NCBI GenBank assembly: GCA_021825035.1
Contig: JAKAIQ010000051.1
Location: forward strand, 1-11,290
Length of the DNA: 11,290 bases
Direction of reading: 5' to 3'
Source of the DNA: Deltaproteobacteria bacterium
GTDB lineage: Bacteria > Desulfobacterota > GWC2-55-46
Shown here in pieces: positions 1 through 5,635 of this stretch. The first letter of the stretch is position 1. The number at the start of each line of letters is the position of its first letter. Under the pieces are notes generated by a model. The model saw only the letters and a program-made list of their open reading frames with translations, was not told the origin of the DNA and searched no databases. The position numbers were made by a program, and so were the translations under genes.

Positions 1-1
1 G

Positions 2-118
2 CATTTTTTTGTGCCGGGGTTACTCGTAGTCGAAGAATTATATCAATATGGCCCGGAATTTTTCAGGCAGGCTGAAAGGGTTCGGTCCGCCGTAAAAGCG
101 CGGACTGCGGCCGGGTGA
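2..118 (+). CDS. 3' end of an unrecognised gene entering from the left
   Basis: Reading from base 2, the frame is open for 38 codons and ends with TGA at 116-118. The peptide has a protein-like mix (a VPGLLVVEELYQYGPEFF stretch followed by a basic AERVRSAVKAR tail). The frame starting at base 1 closes at 73-75 and the one starting at base 3 closes within 30 bases. A strong hairpin at 152-191 follows the stop by 33 nt, as expected at the end of a transcription unit. I do not recognise the family. With only 38 codons visible, chance cannot be excluded. Confidence 0.4.
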   Translation, partial: HFFVPGLLVVEELYQYGPEFFRQAERVRSAVKARTAAG

Positions 119-151
119 CGATGCGGCTGCCTGCAATTAGACCGACCGCTA

Positions 152-191
152 AAATAGAATTCCGCCGGTGGAAGCCGGCGGAATTCTATTT
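152..191. terminator. Perfect 17-bp inverted repeat, probable bidirectional terminator
   Basis: The left arm AAATAGAATTCCGCCGG (152-168) and the right arm CCGGCGGAATTCTATTT (175-191) are exact reverse complements separated by a 6-nt loop (TGGAAG). The stem has a GC core of CCGCCGG/CCGGCGG and AT-rich outer ends, so the RNA from either strand would be a long hairpin running into a short U-rich stretch. It follows the open frame ending at 118 and precedes a rightward promoter. The T tract is short and interrupted, so termination strength is uncertain. Confidence 0.6.
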
Positions 192-384
192 GCACCATGA
201 TACTGCATGAAAGCGCCGGGTTTAAAGCCCGTCATCCTTCAAAATTATCGATGATATGCCGTGTTTCGGTAGCGGCCGGGGCATGCTATTGTCTTTGCGG
301 CATTTGGCGCGGTTTTCCATATCACAATTTTAAGATGCCATGATGTTTTGAGCCCGGTTTTTGTTTCCCATGGTTTAATAAGGC

Positions 385-413
385 TTTACAAAATGATCTG
401 CTTATAGTACTAT
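385..413 (+). promoter_or_regulatory. Predicted sigma70-type promoter for the 464-1843 unit
   Basis: The -35 box is TTTACA (385-390) and the -10 box is TACTAT (408-413), separated by exactly 17 bp. This predicts a start near base 420 and a leader of about 44 nt. An alternative -10 (TATAAA, 411-416) would give a 20-bp spacer and is less likely. The sequence is clearly more AT-rich than its surroundings. Confidence 0.6.
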
Positions 414-415
414 AA
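402..415. promoter_or_regulatory. Perfect 14-bp palindrome over the -10 box, candidate operator
   Basis: TTATAGTACTATAA is identical to its reverse complement and contains the predicted -10 hexamer. A dimeric regulator bound here would block RNA polymerase, so it is a reasonable operator candidate. No regulator gene lies next to it. An AT-rich palindrome can also arise by chance, so the assignment is tentative. Confidence 0.35.
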
Positions 416-463
416 AGTATCCGTTGGAAAAGCGAAAAATAATCGATTGCAAAGGAGATTTAG

Positions 464-979
464 ATGGAATTCACCACATCGGAACAGGCAAAAGAGGCTA
501 TTAAGAAATGGCTTACTGAAAATCATCACGTCGTGAATGAGATAGACGATAAGAATGTGAATTTTCACTTTGAGATAGATTATCCTCTGGGGTCGCAAAA
601 AAGGCAGCGCATCATTCAACCCAAAGACTATCCCGGGCTTATCGTGCTGCTGAACGGAGTCGCCATCGCTCCGGATCATACCGGAAAACTTAAAGATATG
701 TCTGAAGATGAGCGGGATGAATTTTATTCCGAGATAAGACATGATCTCCTCTTCCAGTCGAACAGCTATGACATACATATGGACGAAGACGGCATCGCCA
801 AACAGATACAATTTTCTTATGAGTTCTACTTTGACGCTCCGCTTACCAAGACCAGGCTCTACGAGGGACTCCTGGTGAACCATAGAAGCCTTCTGTACGT
901 AGTAACCAAGTTTAACGATGAATTCGGCGTACCTTCCATGCCAGCCGGCTCGAAGGACACGACGGTAGGCACGGCCTGA
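464..979 (+). CDS. Hypothetical protein, DUF2299-like
   Basis: This is a 171-residue soluble acidic protein without signal peptide or membrane segment. ATG 464 has a very good ribosome binding site, AAAGGAG at 451-457 with a 6-nt gap, and lies about 44 nt behind the predicted start of transcription. The N-terminal pattern (IKKWLTENHHV, then DDKNVNFHFEIDYP, then a QPKDYPG strand, then APDHTGKLKDMSEDERDEF) resembles what I remember of DUF2299, a mainly archaeal family of unknown function with an alpha/beta fold. That match is from memory, not a search. The last ~15 residues are low-complexity Gly/Ser/Thr/Pro. The gene is followed after 30 nt by the hemerythrin-like gene and ends at the same terminator, so the two are probably cotranscribed. 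A role in binding a partner or chaperoning is possible but not shown. The gene is real with high confidence; the family is moderate. Confidence 0.9.
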   Translation: MEFTTSEQAKEAIKKWLTENHHVVNEIDDKNVNFHFEIDYPLGSQKRQRIIQPKDYPGLIVLLNGVAIAPDHTGKLKDMSEDERDEFYSEIRHDLLFQSNSYDIHMDEDGIAKQIQFSYEFYFDAPLTKTRLYEGLLVNHRSLLYVVTKFNDEFGVPSMPAGSKDTTVGTA

Positions 980-1009
980 AAATGGCCCGTTGTCTTAATG
1001 GAGGATGAT

Positions 1010-1843
1010 ATGTCTCAGCATAAGATAGACATTCGGTACCGTTGCTTGCACCCATCGTGCTGCGTTAACTGCAGGGAAGGGTATCTTACGATGAGCGAGG
1101 ACTTTTTCAAGGAACTTTCCGCATCATCCGGCGAGGAAGGAGCATTTAAAAGCCCACGCGGAGCATGCAGGCTCGGCTATTCGCAGATGTTCAAGGTGAT
1201 AAGTGTGAAGAACGTCGGCGAAGCAGCCGTATCCGGGGCAGCTCCGTCCGCCCCTGAAATGCCCGCGGAAAAGCCTTCGCAGGATCCCATAGCCTTGCTT
1301 GTCGAAGAGCACAAGGACATCCTCAAGATACTCGCCGACATAGAGGAGCATGTTCGCAAGAGGGATGTCGATGCGCTATGGGTCTCAACGAATCACCTTG
1401 AAAACCACCTTCAACTGCATTCGGCGCTTAAAGAGGAAGAGGTGCTTTTCCCGGCCATGAGAGGCCTTGTGACCTTTGGGGAAGGCCTTGTATCTACCAT
1501 AAAGGAAGATCACCGTGAAGTGCTTTCGCTCCTGCATACCGTTCGTGACGCATTAAGGGATAACGATATACTCGACGGGATAGTGAAATCCATGATAGTA
1601 AGCTTAAAGGGGCATATCCGCAAGGAAGACGCCGAATTCTTTGCGCTCGTAAGCGGTTGTCTCGATTCGTGCGTAAGGAGCAAAATCATGGATGGAATGA
1701 GCAGGATTGAGAAGGCCTTTGTTGCAGCGCCGGCTGGGGACCGTAAGGCCAATCCGTTGACCAGCTCCGAGCGGGAGAAGCTCGACGAAGCCATAGCCGC
1801 AGTGCGGGATCTGGCTCACATAGACGGAGGTTGCTGCAACTGA
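1010..1843 (+). CDS. Hemerythrin-like (HHE) protein with a cysteine-rich N-terminus
   Basis: The start chosen is ATG 1010 (MSQHKID...) because GGAGG at 1000-1004 sits 5 nt before it. The in-frame ATG at 998 overlaps that Shine-Dalgarno sequence. The protein has 277 residues. Residues 1-65 carry Cys12, Cys17, Cys18, Cys21 and Cys53, a CxxxxCCxxC cluster that could bind a metal or be redox active. Residues 70-92 are an Ala/Pro-rich linker. Residues 93-215 form an HHE four-helix domain with His101, His129, His133, His137, Glu142-Glu143 before LFP, Asp167-His168 and His202...Glu206-Asp207, the usual carboxylate/His ligands of a di-iron centre. Cys217 and Cys221 follow, and the chain ends in Cys275-Cys276. 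HHE proteins bind O2, NO or iron and act in oxygen or nitrosative stress sensing and repair. The added cysteines suggest a redox or iron-sulfur coupled role (inference). A strong terminator follows. Confidence 0.88.
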   Translation: MSQHKIDIRYRCLHPSCCVNCREGYLTMSEDFFKELSASSGEEGAFKSPRGACRLGYSQMFKVISVKNVGEAAVSGAAPSAPEMPAEKPSQDPIALLVEEHKDILKILADIEEHVRKRDVDALWVSTNHLENHLQLHSALKEEEVLFPAMRGLVTFGEGLVSTIKEDHREVLSLLHTVRDALRDNDILDGIVKSMIVSLKGHIRKEDAEFFALVSGCLDSCVRSKIMDGMSRIEKAFVAAPAGDRKANPLTSSEREKLDEAIAAVRDLAHIDGGCCN

Positions 1844-1876
1844 CGTCCATCTATCTTTAAGACCGATGTAATTCTG

Positions 1877-1908
1877 GCGGGCGCTTTTTCGAGCGCCCGC
1901 TTTTTTTT
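1877..1908 (+). terminator. Intrinsic terminator after the hemerythrin-like gene
   Basis: GCGGGCGCT (1877-1885) pairs perfectly with AGCGCCCGC (1892-1900) around a short TTTTCG loop, followed at once by eight T (1901-1908). This is a textbook rho-independent terminator, 33 nt after the stop codon at 1843. There is no T tract on the minus strand, so it does not obviously stop the convergent pair of genes. Confidence 0.92.
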
Positions 1909-1984
1909 GGCGTACAAGAGATAGCCTGATGTCGGTCGTCGGAGGTTGAAACCCAGAAGTTTGCGGTCAGGGCAGCTCTTCTCA

Positions 1985-2122
1985 GGTAGCGGGGTACTGC
2001 CCCATGATTTCGTAGAATACGGCGTGCTTACCGGCCTCGTCTAACAAACATTCCATGGCTTGTTTATTTATGAATAGAATTGGATTTACGGCGTATTCCG
2101 GTGAAGGAGGGGGTTCCGTGGA
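1985..2122 (-). other. Open 46-codon in-frame extension past the TAG of the membrane protein
   Basis: On the minus strand the frame of the membrane protein gene continues after its TAG (2123-2125) for 46 sense codons to TGA at 1982-1984. The peptide begins STEPPPSPEYAVNPILF and contains MECLLDEAGKHAVFYEIMG, which reads more like a protein than random sequence. It could be a natural 3' extension reached by readthrough, the remains of a longer gene cut by a stop mutation, a separate 24-codon ORF from ATG at the MECLL site (no ribosome binding site), or chance. The chance of 46 open codons in random sequence is roughly one in nine. Two other genes in the window end with TAG, so TAG is a normal stop here. 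Confidence 0.25.
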
Positions 2123-2506
2123 CTATAATGGGATGTTTATGTAGACAAGGATGAGCCAGATGACGATAAGGGTGCCGCCGAGCCAGCTTACGTATTTGAA
2201 CGCTCGCCTCTTGTTTTTCGCATGGACGATTGACAATTTAAGGAATATAACGAAAAAGCCGAGCAGCCATGCGATTACGCCCCACACCCCTATGCCGTTT
2301 TCCAGAAAGTAGAATACGGCAAGAGCAAGATACAGTATCATGGTCGAGAAGCCGTTGATCCTGTGTATTTTGCGTTCCGAGATATTGGCTCCCTTCACAA
2401 GCTGGAGCCCGCTTATGAAGCTCGATGTGGCGAGCACAAGCCCTATGCTTGCAAGTATTATCGGCAGTGTGGAAAAGACGCTGAAAAAGCTCAGTATCGC
2501 ATGCAT
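2123..2506 (-). CDS. Small four-helix integral membrane protein
   Basis: The preferred start is the ATG at 2504-2506, because AGGAG in the mRNA lies 6 nt before it. A TTG six bases upstream would almost touch that Shine-Dalgarno sequence. The protein has 127 residues with four hydrophobic segments at about 9-30, 51-69, 73-93 and 104-124 and no signal peptide or known catalytic motif. His48 (KIHRINGF, just before helix 2) and His95 (VHAKNKRR, end of helix 3) lie on the same, positively charged and therefore probably cytoplasmic, face. Such a pair could ligate a heme, as in small b-type cytochromes, but this is speculative. The gene starts 2 nt after the stop of the beta-helix gene, so it is surely cotranscribed and probably translationally coupled. 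I do not recognise a named family. Its frame remains open beyond the TAG. Confidence 0.82.
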   Translation of the reverse strand: MHAILSFFSVFSTLPIILASIGLVLATSSFISGLQLVKGANISERKIHRINGFSTMILYLALAVFYFLENGIGVWGVIAWLLGFFVIFLKLSIVHAKNKRRAFKYVSWLGGTLIVIWLILVYINIPL

Positions 2507-2508
2507 GG

Positions 2509-3333
2509 TCAACTCCTGTGCATCAGGCGCAGAATCGTCTTCTGGAGAAGATATGACATCACCCCCAAGTATATCAGCACTATCGGCAGTATTATGAAGA
2601 TGTTAGGGAGCGTCGTGTTGGAGATCATGTTGTTGTCGTTCGAGTTGCTCGTTACTATGCCGTAGGCGTTCCCGATGGTGCTGTTGTCACTCACGGTGTT
2701 GCCGTGGGATGAAAATAGCATGATTCCATTCCACCTGTTCCTGTTGGCCACGTTGTCTTGTATCGTATTCCCGTCGGAATGGCTGAGAAAGATGCCCTTG
2801 TCGTTGTTCGCATCGGCGGTGTTCTTGATGATCTTGTTTCCGGATGATGCGTCGAGATATATCCCGTAATATGAGTTCAGATAGGCTTCATTCCCGGTCA
2901 GGGTGTTGTTGTCCGAATGGCTAAGAATGATGCCGTTGACGTTTTGTTTGGCCATGTCGCCGCTTAAAAGAACATTCCTCGCGTTCAGGAGCTGTATCCC
3001 GGCTATGTCGGAGCCGGTCATGGTAAACCCCGCCACGGTCACGTTGGCAGTATCCGAGATTTTCAGAACCGGCTCTTTTTTCACGAGCGGGCGGATAACG
3101 GTGTAAGCTGAACCTTTGCCGGATTTGATCGAAAGCGGCTTGTTTATGACGATATTCTCGTTGTAGGAGCCGGCGCTCACCATGATGGTGTCGCCGGGCG
3201 CAGCCTTGTCCACGGCTTCCTGGATTTTTTTGTAATTCTCCGGAACCATGAGGGTTGCGGCATGGAGGGAGCCTGCGAACGACAGGAATTCAAGCGCGAC
3301 CGTGAGCATTAAAATGTTAATTGTTTTACGCAT
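2509..3333 (-). CDS. NosD-like right-handed beta-helix protein with C-terminal membrane anchor
   Basis: From ATG 3331-3333 the protein has 274 residues and begins with a classical signal peptide: MRK, a hydrophobic stretch (residues 5-20) and a likely cut after Ser-Leu-His-Ala (25). Residues 28-80 match the usual NosD/pectate-lyase-like entry (IQEAVDKAAPGDTIMVSAG, then NIVINKPLSIKSG). Residues 134-239 are about five 22-23-residue coils of the pattern G-I-x-L-x-x-S-x-x-N-x-I-x-x-N. Residues 244-264 are a hydrophobic helix followed by a basic tail (QKTILRLMHRS), so the beta-helix would be displayed outside the inner membrane. The family includes NosD (accessory to copper loading of nitrous oxide reductase) and carbohydrate-binding or -cleaving proteins. 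No nos genes or catalytic residues are visible, so no reaction is assigned. An in-frame TTG at 3421-3423 would add 30 residues but hide the signal peptide. Neither start has a clear ribosome binding site. Confidence 0.88.
   Translation of the reverse strand: MRKTINILMLTVALEFLSFAGSLHAATLMVPENYKKIQEAVDKAAPGDTIMVSAGSYNENIVINKPLSIKSGKGSAYTVIRPLVKKEPVLKISDTANVTVAGFTMTGSDIAGIQLLNARNVLLSGDMAKQNVNGIILSHSDNNTLTGNEAYLNSYYGIYLDASSGNKIIKNTADANNDKGIFLSHSDGNTIQDNVANRNRWNGIMLFSSHGNTVSDNSTIGNAYGIVTSNSNDNNMISNTTLPNIFIILPIVLIYLGVMSYLLQKTILRLMHRS
2617..2934 (-). repeat. Tandem beta-helix coils (PbH1-type) within the NosD-like gene
   Basis: Conserved glycines at residues 134, 157, 180, 203 and 225 start successive coils spaced 23, 23, 23 and 22 residues apart. 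Each has the pattern G-I-(I/Y/F/M/V)-L-x-x-S followed by N-x-(L/I/V)-x-x-N. The repeat is clear in protein and degenerate in DNA, as expected of a structural repeat rather than recent duplication. Confidence 0.8.
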
Positions 3334-3442
3334 CAAAGATTTATATGAAAAACCCCATTTCCGGGTTCCCTTCAAAATGCTTTCGGCGTCTTCGATGAGG
3401 AAAGGCGCCTTAAGAGGTTGCAATGTTTATTCTTAATGTTTT

Positions 3443-3472
3443 ATTTTAACAAAAATAATTCAAGATGTCCAA
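3443..3472 (-). promoter_or_regulatory. Predicted promoter for the NosD-like/membrane protein pair
   Basis: On the minus strand TTGGAC (3472-3467) and TAAAAT (3448-3443) are separated by 18 bp, predicting a start near 3436. The surroundings are AT-rich. The leader to ATG 3333 would be about 100 nt, and only about 13 nt to the alternative TTG at 3423. A minus-strand AAATGTGA (3488-3481), identical to one half of the CRP consensus, lies directly upstream. Confidence 0.45.
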
Positions 3473-3528
3473 ATATTTTATCACATTTGTTAACCGTTTT
3501 TACGTCTTGCTTCGAGGCACAAATTCAG

Positions 3529-3557
3529 TTGACGTCATGCGTAGACCTTGTTATGCT
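3529..3557 (+). promoter_or_regulatory. Predicted promoter for the lsrF-like/dehydrogenase genes
   Basis: The -35 box is TTGACG (3529-3534) and the -10 box is TATGCT (3552-3557) with a 17-bp spacer. This predicts a start near 3564 and a leader of about 150 nt. The -35 box overlaps the 8-bp palindrome TGACGTCA (3530-3537). The promoter diverges from the leftward one at 3443-3472, and the two share a regulatory region of under 100 bp. Confidence 0.6.
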
Positions 3558-3564
3558 AAAAAAA

Positions 3565-3671
3565 ACGGCAGTTTTCCGGCCATTTTTGTATTATCTATTT
3601 ATCATGCGCCGGTAACGCATTGAAATGCATCGTGCGAGCGCGCGCCCGTTGCCGTAGCGGTTTCAAGCCGC
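3565..3671 (+). promoter_or_regulatory. Possible structured 5' leader of the lsrF-like gene
   Basis: If transcription starts near 3564, the leader can fold. ACGGCA (3565-3570) pairs with TGCCGT (3650-3655), with two more G-U pairs inside. Within that, ATGCG (3604-3608) pairs with CGCAT (3616-3620). A separate GCGG/CCGC hairpin (3657-3660 with 3668-3671) precedes the ribosome binding site (3704-3710). I recognise no riboswitch class. All stems are short and found by eye, so this may be chance. Confidence 0.25.
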
Positions 3672-3717
3672 GAATACGAACGATTTCCCTAATAAAGATT
3701 AAAAAGGAGGGATTCTT

Positions 3718-4539
3718 ATGGATTGGGGCATGAAAAATCGGTTGTCGAGGATCATACGGCCCGAGACCGGAAGGACCGTAATGCTTGCGGTTGACCATGG
3801 TTATTTCTTAGGGCCCACAACCGGCCTTGAAGAGCCTGAAAAGACCATAGCGCCTTTATTGCCATATGCGGACACGCTCATGCTTACAAGGGGTGTTTTG
3901 AGGGCCTGCGTCGACCCTTCGACGAACGTGCCCATAGTTTTAAGGGTATCGGGCGGAACGAGCATACTGGGGAACCTGGCCGACGAGGGAACGACCGTTT
4001 CGATGAAAGATGCGGTGCGCCTCAATACCGTCGGCGTAGCATTATCCATTTTCGTGGGTTCGGAGCTTGAAAGAAAAACGCTCCTTGCCCTTGCGGATCT
4101 CATAAATGAGGGGCATGAAGCAGGCATACCCGTGCTGGCGGTCACGGCGGTCGGAAAGGACATGGCGAGGGATGCGAGATATCTCGGTCTTGCCTGCCGC
4201 ATTGCGGCGGAGCTCGGGGCGCATATCGTAAAGACATATTATTGCGATGGGTTCGAGAAGGTGGTTAAAAGCTGCCCTGTGCCGGTTGTCATAGCAGGAG
4301 GCAAAAAGATCCCGGAGCGCGACGCGTTGGAGCTTTCCCATAACGCCATATCGAGTGGGGCCGCGGGCGTGGACATGGGACGCAACATCTTCCAGTCGGA
4401 GCATCCGGTCGCTATGATACGCGCCGTTCGCGAGATAGTTCACAACAATATGACCCCCCAGAGGGCCTTTGACCTCTACAAGACCCTCTCCGAGTCTGAA
4501 GAAGCGAAAGGCCGTCAGGCGGTCAAGGCAGGTCTGTAA
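3718..4539 (+). CDS. lsrF: LsrF-like class I aldolase / 3-hydroxy-5-phosphonooxypentane-2,4-dione thiolase
   Basis: The 273-residue TIM-barrel enzyme belongs to the DeoC/LacD class I aldolase family. From MDWGMKNRLSRI through TVMLAVDHGYFLGPTTGLE to GVDMGRNIFQSEHPVAMI it follows E. coli LsrF, which I recall well enough to align without gaps over most of the length, but it lacks the first ~31 residues of that protein. Lys172 in IVKTYY corresponds to the Schiff-base Lys203 of LsrF. IAGGKK (193-197) and DMGRN (219-223) form the phosphate-binding end of the barrel. LsrF moves an acetyl group from the phosphorylated AI-2 breakdown product to CoA, giving acetyl-CoA and DHAP. No lsrK, lsrR, lsrG or AI-2 transporter is visible, so the real substrate may be another phosphorylated sugar. 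Related archaeal-type enzymes make 3,7-dideoxyheptulosonate for aromatic synthesis. ATG 3718 has AAGGAGG at 3704-3710. A dehydrogenase gene follows after 20 nt. Confidence 0.85.
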   Translation: MDWGMKNRLSRIIRPETGRTVMLAVDHGYFLGPTTGLEEPEKTIAPLLPYADTLMLTRGVLRACVDPSTNVPIVLRVSGGTSILGNLADEGTTVSMKDAVRLNTVGVALSIFVGSELERKTLLALADLINEGHEAGIPVLAVTAVGKDMARDARYLGLACRIAAELGAHIVKTYYCDGFEKVVKSCPVPVVIAGGKKIPERDALELSHNAISSGAAGVDMGRNIFQSEHPVAMIRAVREIVHNNMTPQRAFDLYKTLSESEEAKGRQAVKAGL

Positions 4540-4559
4540 ATCTTTTAGAGGAGTTTTTC

Positions 4560-5582
4560 TTGAGGGCAGCTCTATATTACAATAACAGTGACATCCGCGT
4601 TGAAGACGTATCGCTTCCTGAGATAGGCGAGGATGAGCTGCTTGTAAGGATCGAGGCCAGCGGCATATGCGGAAGCGATGTGATGGAGTGGTACAGGATA
4701 AAAAAGGCGCCTCTTGTGCTCGGTCATGAAATAGCCGGGGTCGTCGCCAAGGCCGGAAGGCGCGCAGCCCGCTTTAAGCCGGGCGACAGGATTACCGTTG
4801 CGCACCATGTGCCGTGCAACACCTGCAGATATTGCCTTGCCGGAAATCATTCCGTGTGCGATACGCTGAGGACCACAAACTTCGACCCTGGAGGATTTGC
4901 CGAGTATGTGAGAGTGCCGGCGATAAACGTAGAAAGGGGAGTTTTTTTATTGCCGGACCCGATGAGCTTTGAGGACGCAACCTTTTCCGAGCCTCTTGGC
5001 TGCGTCGTGAGGGGCTTACGGGCTGCGCGGATGGAGGCCGGCAAAAGCGTCCTCGTCATAGGAAGCGGCATGGCGGGGCTCCTGCATATAAAGCTTGTGA
5101 AGGCGCTCGGGGCGGGTAAGATAGCCGCGACCGACATCAATGATTACAGGCTTCAAGCCGCAAAAAGGTTCGGAGCCGACTATGTCTTCAGGGCGGAAAG
5201 TGATGTGCCGGATTCCGTCAGGAGCGCCCTTGGAAGACCCGCCGACATAGTGGTGTTGTGCGCAACGGCGGACGGGGCCATCGAGCAGGCGTTAAAGAGC
5301 GTCGACCGCGGCGGGGTGATCGTCTTTTTCGCACCGAGGGAGCCGGGAAAGACGTACCCGATGCCGCTTTTTGACCTATGGAGGGACAATATCACGATAG
5401 TGAACCCATATGCCTCTCCGCCGCATGATACGCTTATCGCCCTCGAGCTTATCGGGTCAGGCAGAGTAACCGTATCCGACATGATTACCCACAGGCTCGG
5501 CCTCTGGCAAGCCCCTCTGGGCTTCAAGCTCGTAAGCGAGGCAAAAGAATCGATCAAGGTCATCATAGAGCCGCAACGGTAA
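4560..5582 (+). CDS. Zinc-dependent medium-chain alcohol/polyol dehydrogenase
   Basis: This 340-residue protein is a full-length medium-chain dehydrogenase of the sorbitol/threonine dehydrogenase type. Catalytic zinc ligands are Cys37 (SGICGSD), His56-Glu57 (LGHEIAG) and Glu144 (SEPLGCV). The structural zinc is held by Cys86, Cys89, Cys92 and Cys100 in the usual Cx2Cx2Cx7C lobe. The Rossmann domain has GSGMAG (168-173), and Asp192 at the end of the second strand favours NAD(H) over NADP(H). The start is TTG 4560, preceded by AGAGGAG (4547-4553) with a 6-nt gap. There is no in-frame ATG nearby. It is 20 nt downstream of the aldolase gene, so the two probably act in one pathway: oxidation of a hydroxyl next to a carbon that the aldolase cleaves, or the reverse (inference). 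The exact substrate cannot be told from sequence. Confidence 0.9.
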   Translation: MRAALYYNNSDIRVEDVSLPEIGEDELLVRIEASGICGSDVMEWYRIKKAPLVLGHEIAGVVAKAGRRAARFKPGDRITVAHHVPCNTCRYCLAGNHSVCDTLRTTNFDPGGFAEYVRVPAINVERGVFLLPDPMSFEDATFSEPLGCVVRGLRAARMEAGKSVLVIGSGMAGLLHIKLVKALGAGKIAATDINDYRLQAAKRFGADYVFRAESDVPDSVRSALGRPADIVVLCATADGAIEQALKSVDRGGVIVFFAPREPGKTYPMPLFDLWRDNITIVNPYASPPHDTLIALELIGSGRVTVSDMITHRLGLWQAPLGFKLVSEAKESIKVIIEPQR

Positions 5583-5635
5583 AGAAATACAAGTCATTAC
5601 GCGATCCGCCTCGGAGAAGCCATTACGGAGGAGCG

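Larger units (their letters stand above)
119..463. other. Intergenic region of 345 bases
   Basis: This stretch holds the 17-bp hairpin (152-191), the promoter with its overlapping palindrome (385-415) and the 5' leader with the ribosome binding site of the next gene. Bases 192-384 show no convincing gene. The only ATG-started frame there (197-343, 48 codons) lacks a ribosome binding site and has an unnatural composition. Confidence 0.6.

Noticed and set aside
197..343. A 48-codon ATG frame in the first intergenic region
   Set aside because: It has no ribosome binding site, an odd Cys/His-rich composition and no promoter upstream; the hairpin ends just before it.
410..883. A 157-codon minus-strand open frame opposite the DUF2299-like gene
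   Set aside because: The plus-strand gene has a promoter, a strong ribosome binding site and balanced composition. The antisense frame has none of these and runs across the promoter.
998..1009. Upstream ATG as start of the hemerythrin-like gene
   Set aside because: It overlaps the GGAGG that serves the ATG at 1010, and adds only MEDD with no ribosome binding site of its own.
1991..2003. GGGG-TACTG-CCCC as a hairpin or terminator for the convergent genes
   Set aside because: Only 4 bp of stem, with no T tract on either strand.
2025..2101. GAATACGGCGT and ACGGCGTATTC as an inverted repeat marking a mobile-element edge
   Set aside because: One mismatch in 11 bp, about 65 bp apart, no transposase and no target duplication; likely chance.
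3595..3798. A 67-codon minus-strand frame across the lsrF-like start
   Set aside because: It overlaps the ribosome binding site and the N-terminus of a clear gene and has no start signals of its own.
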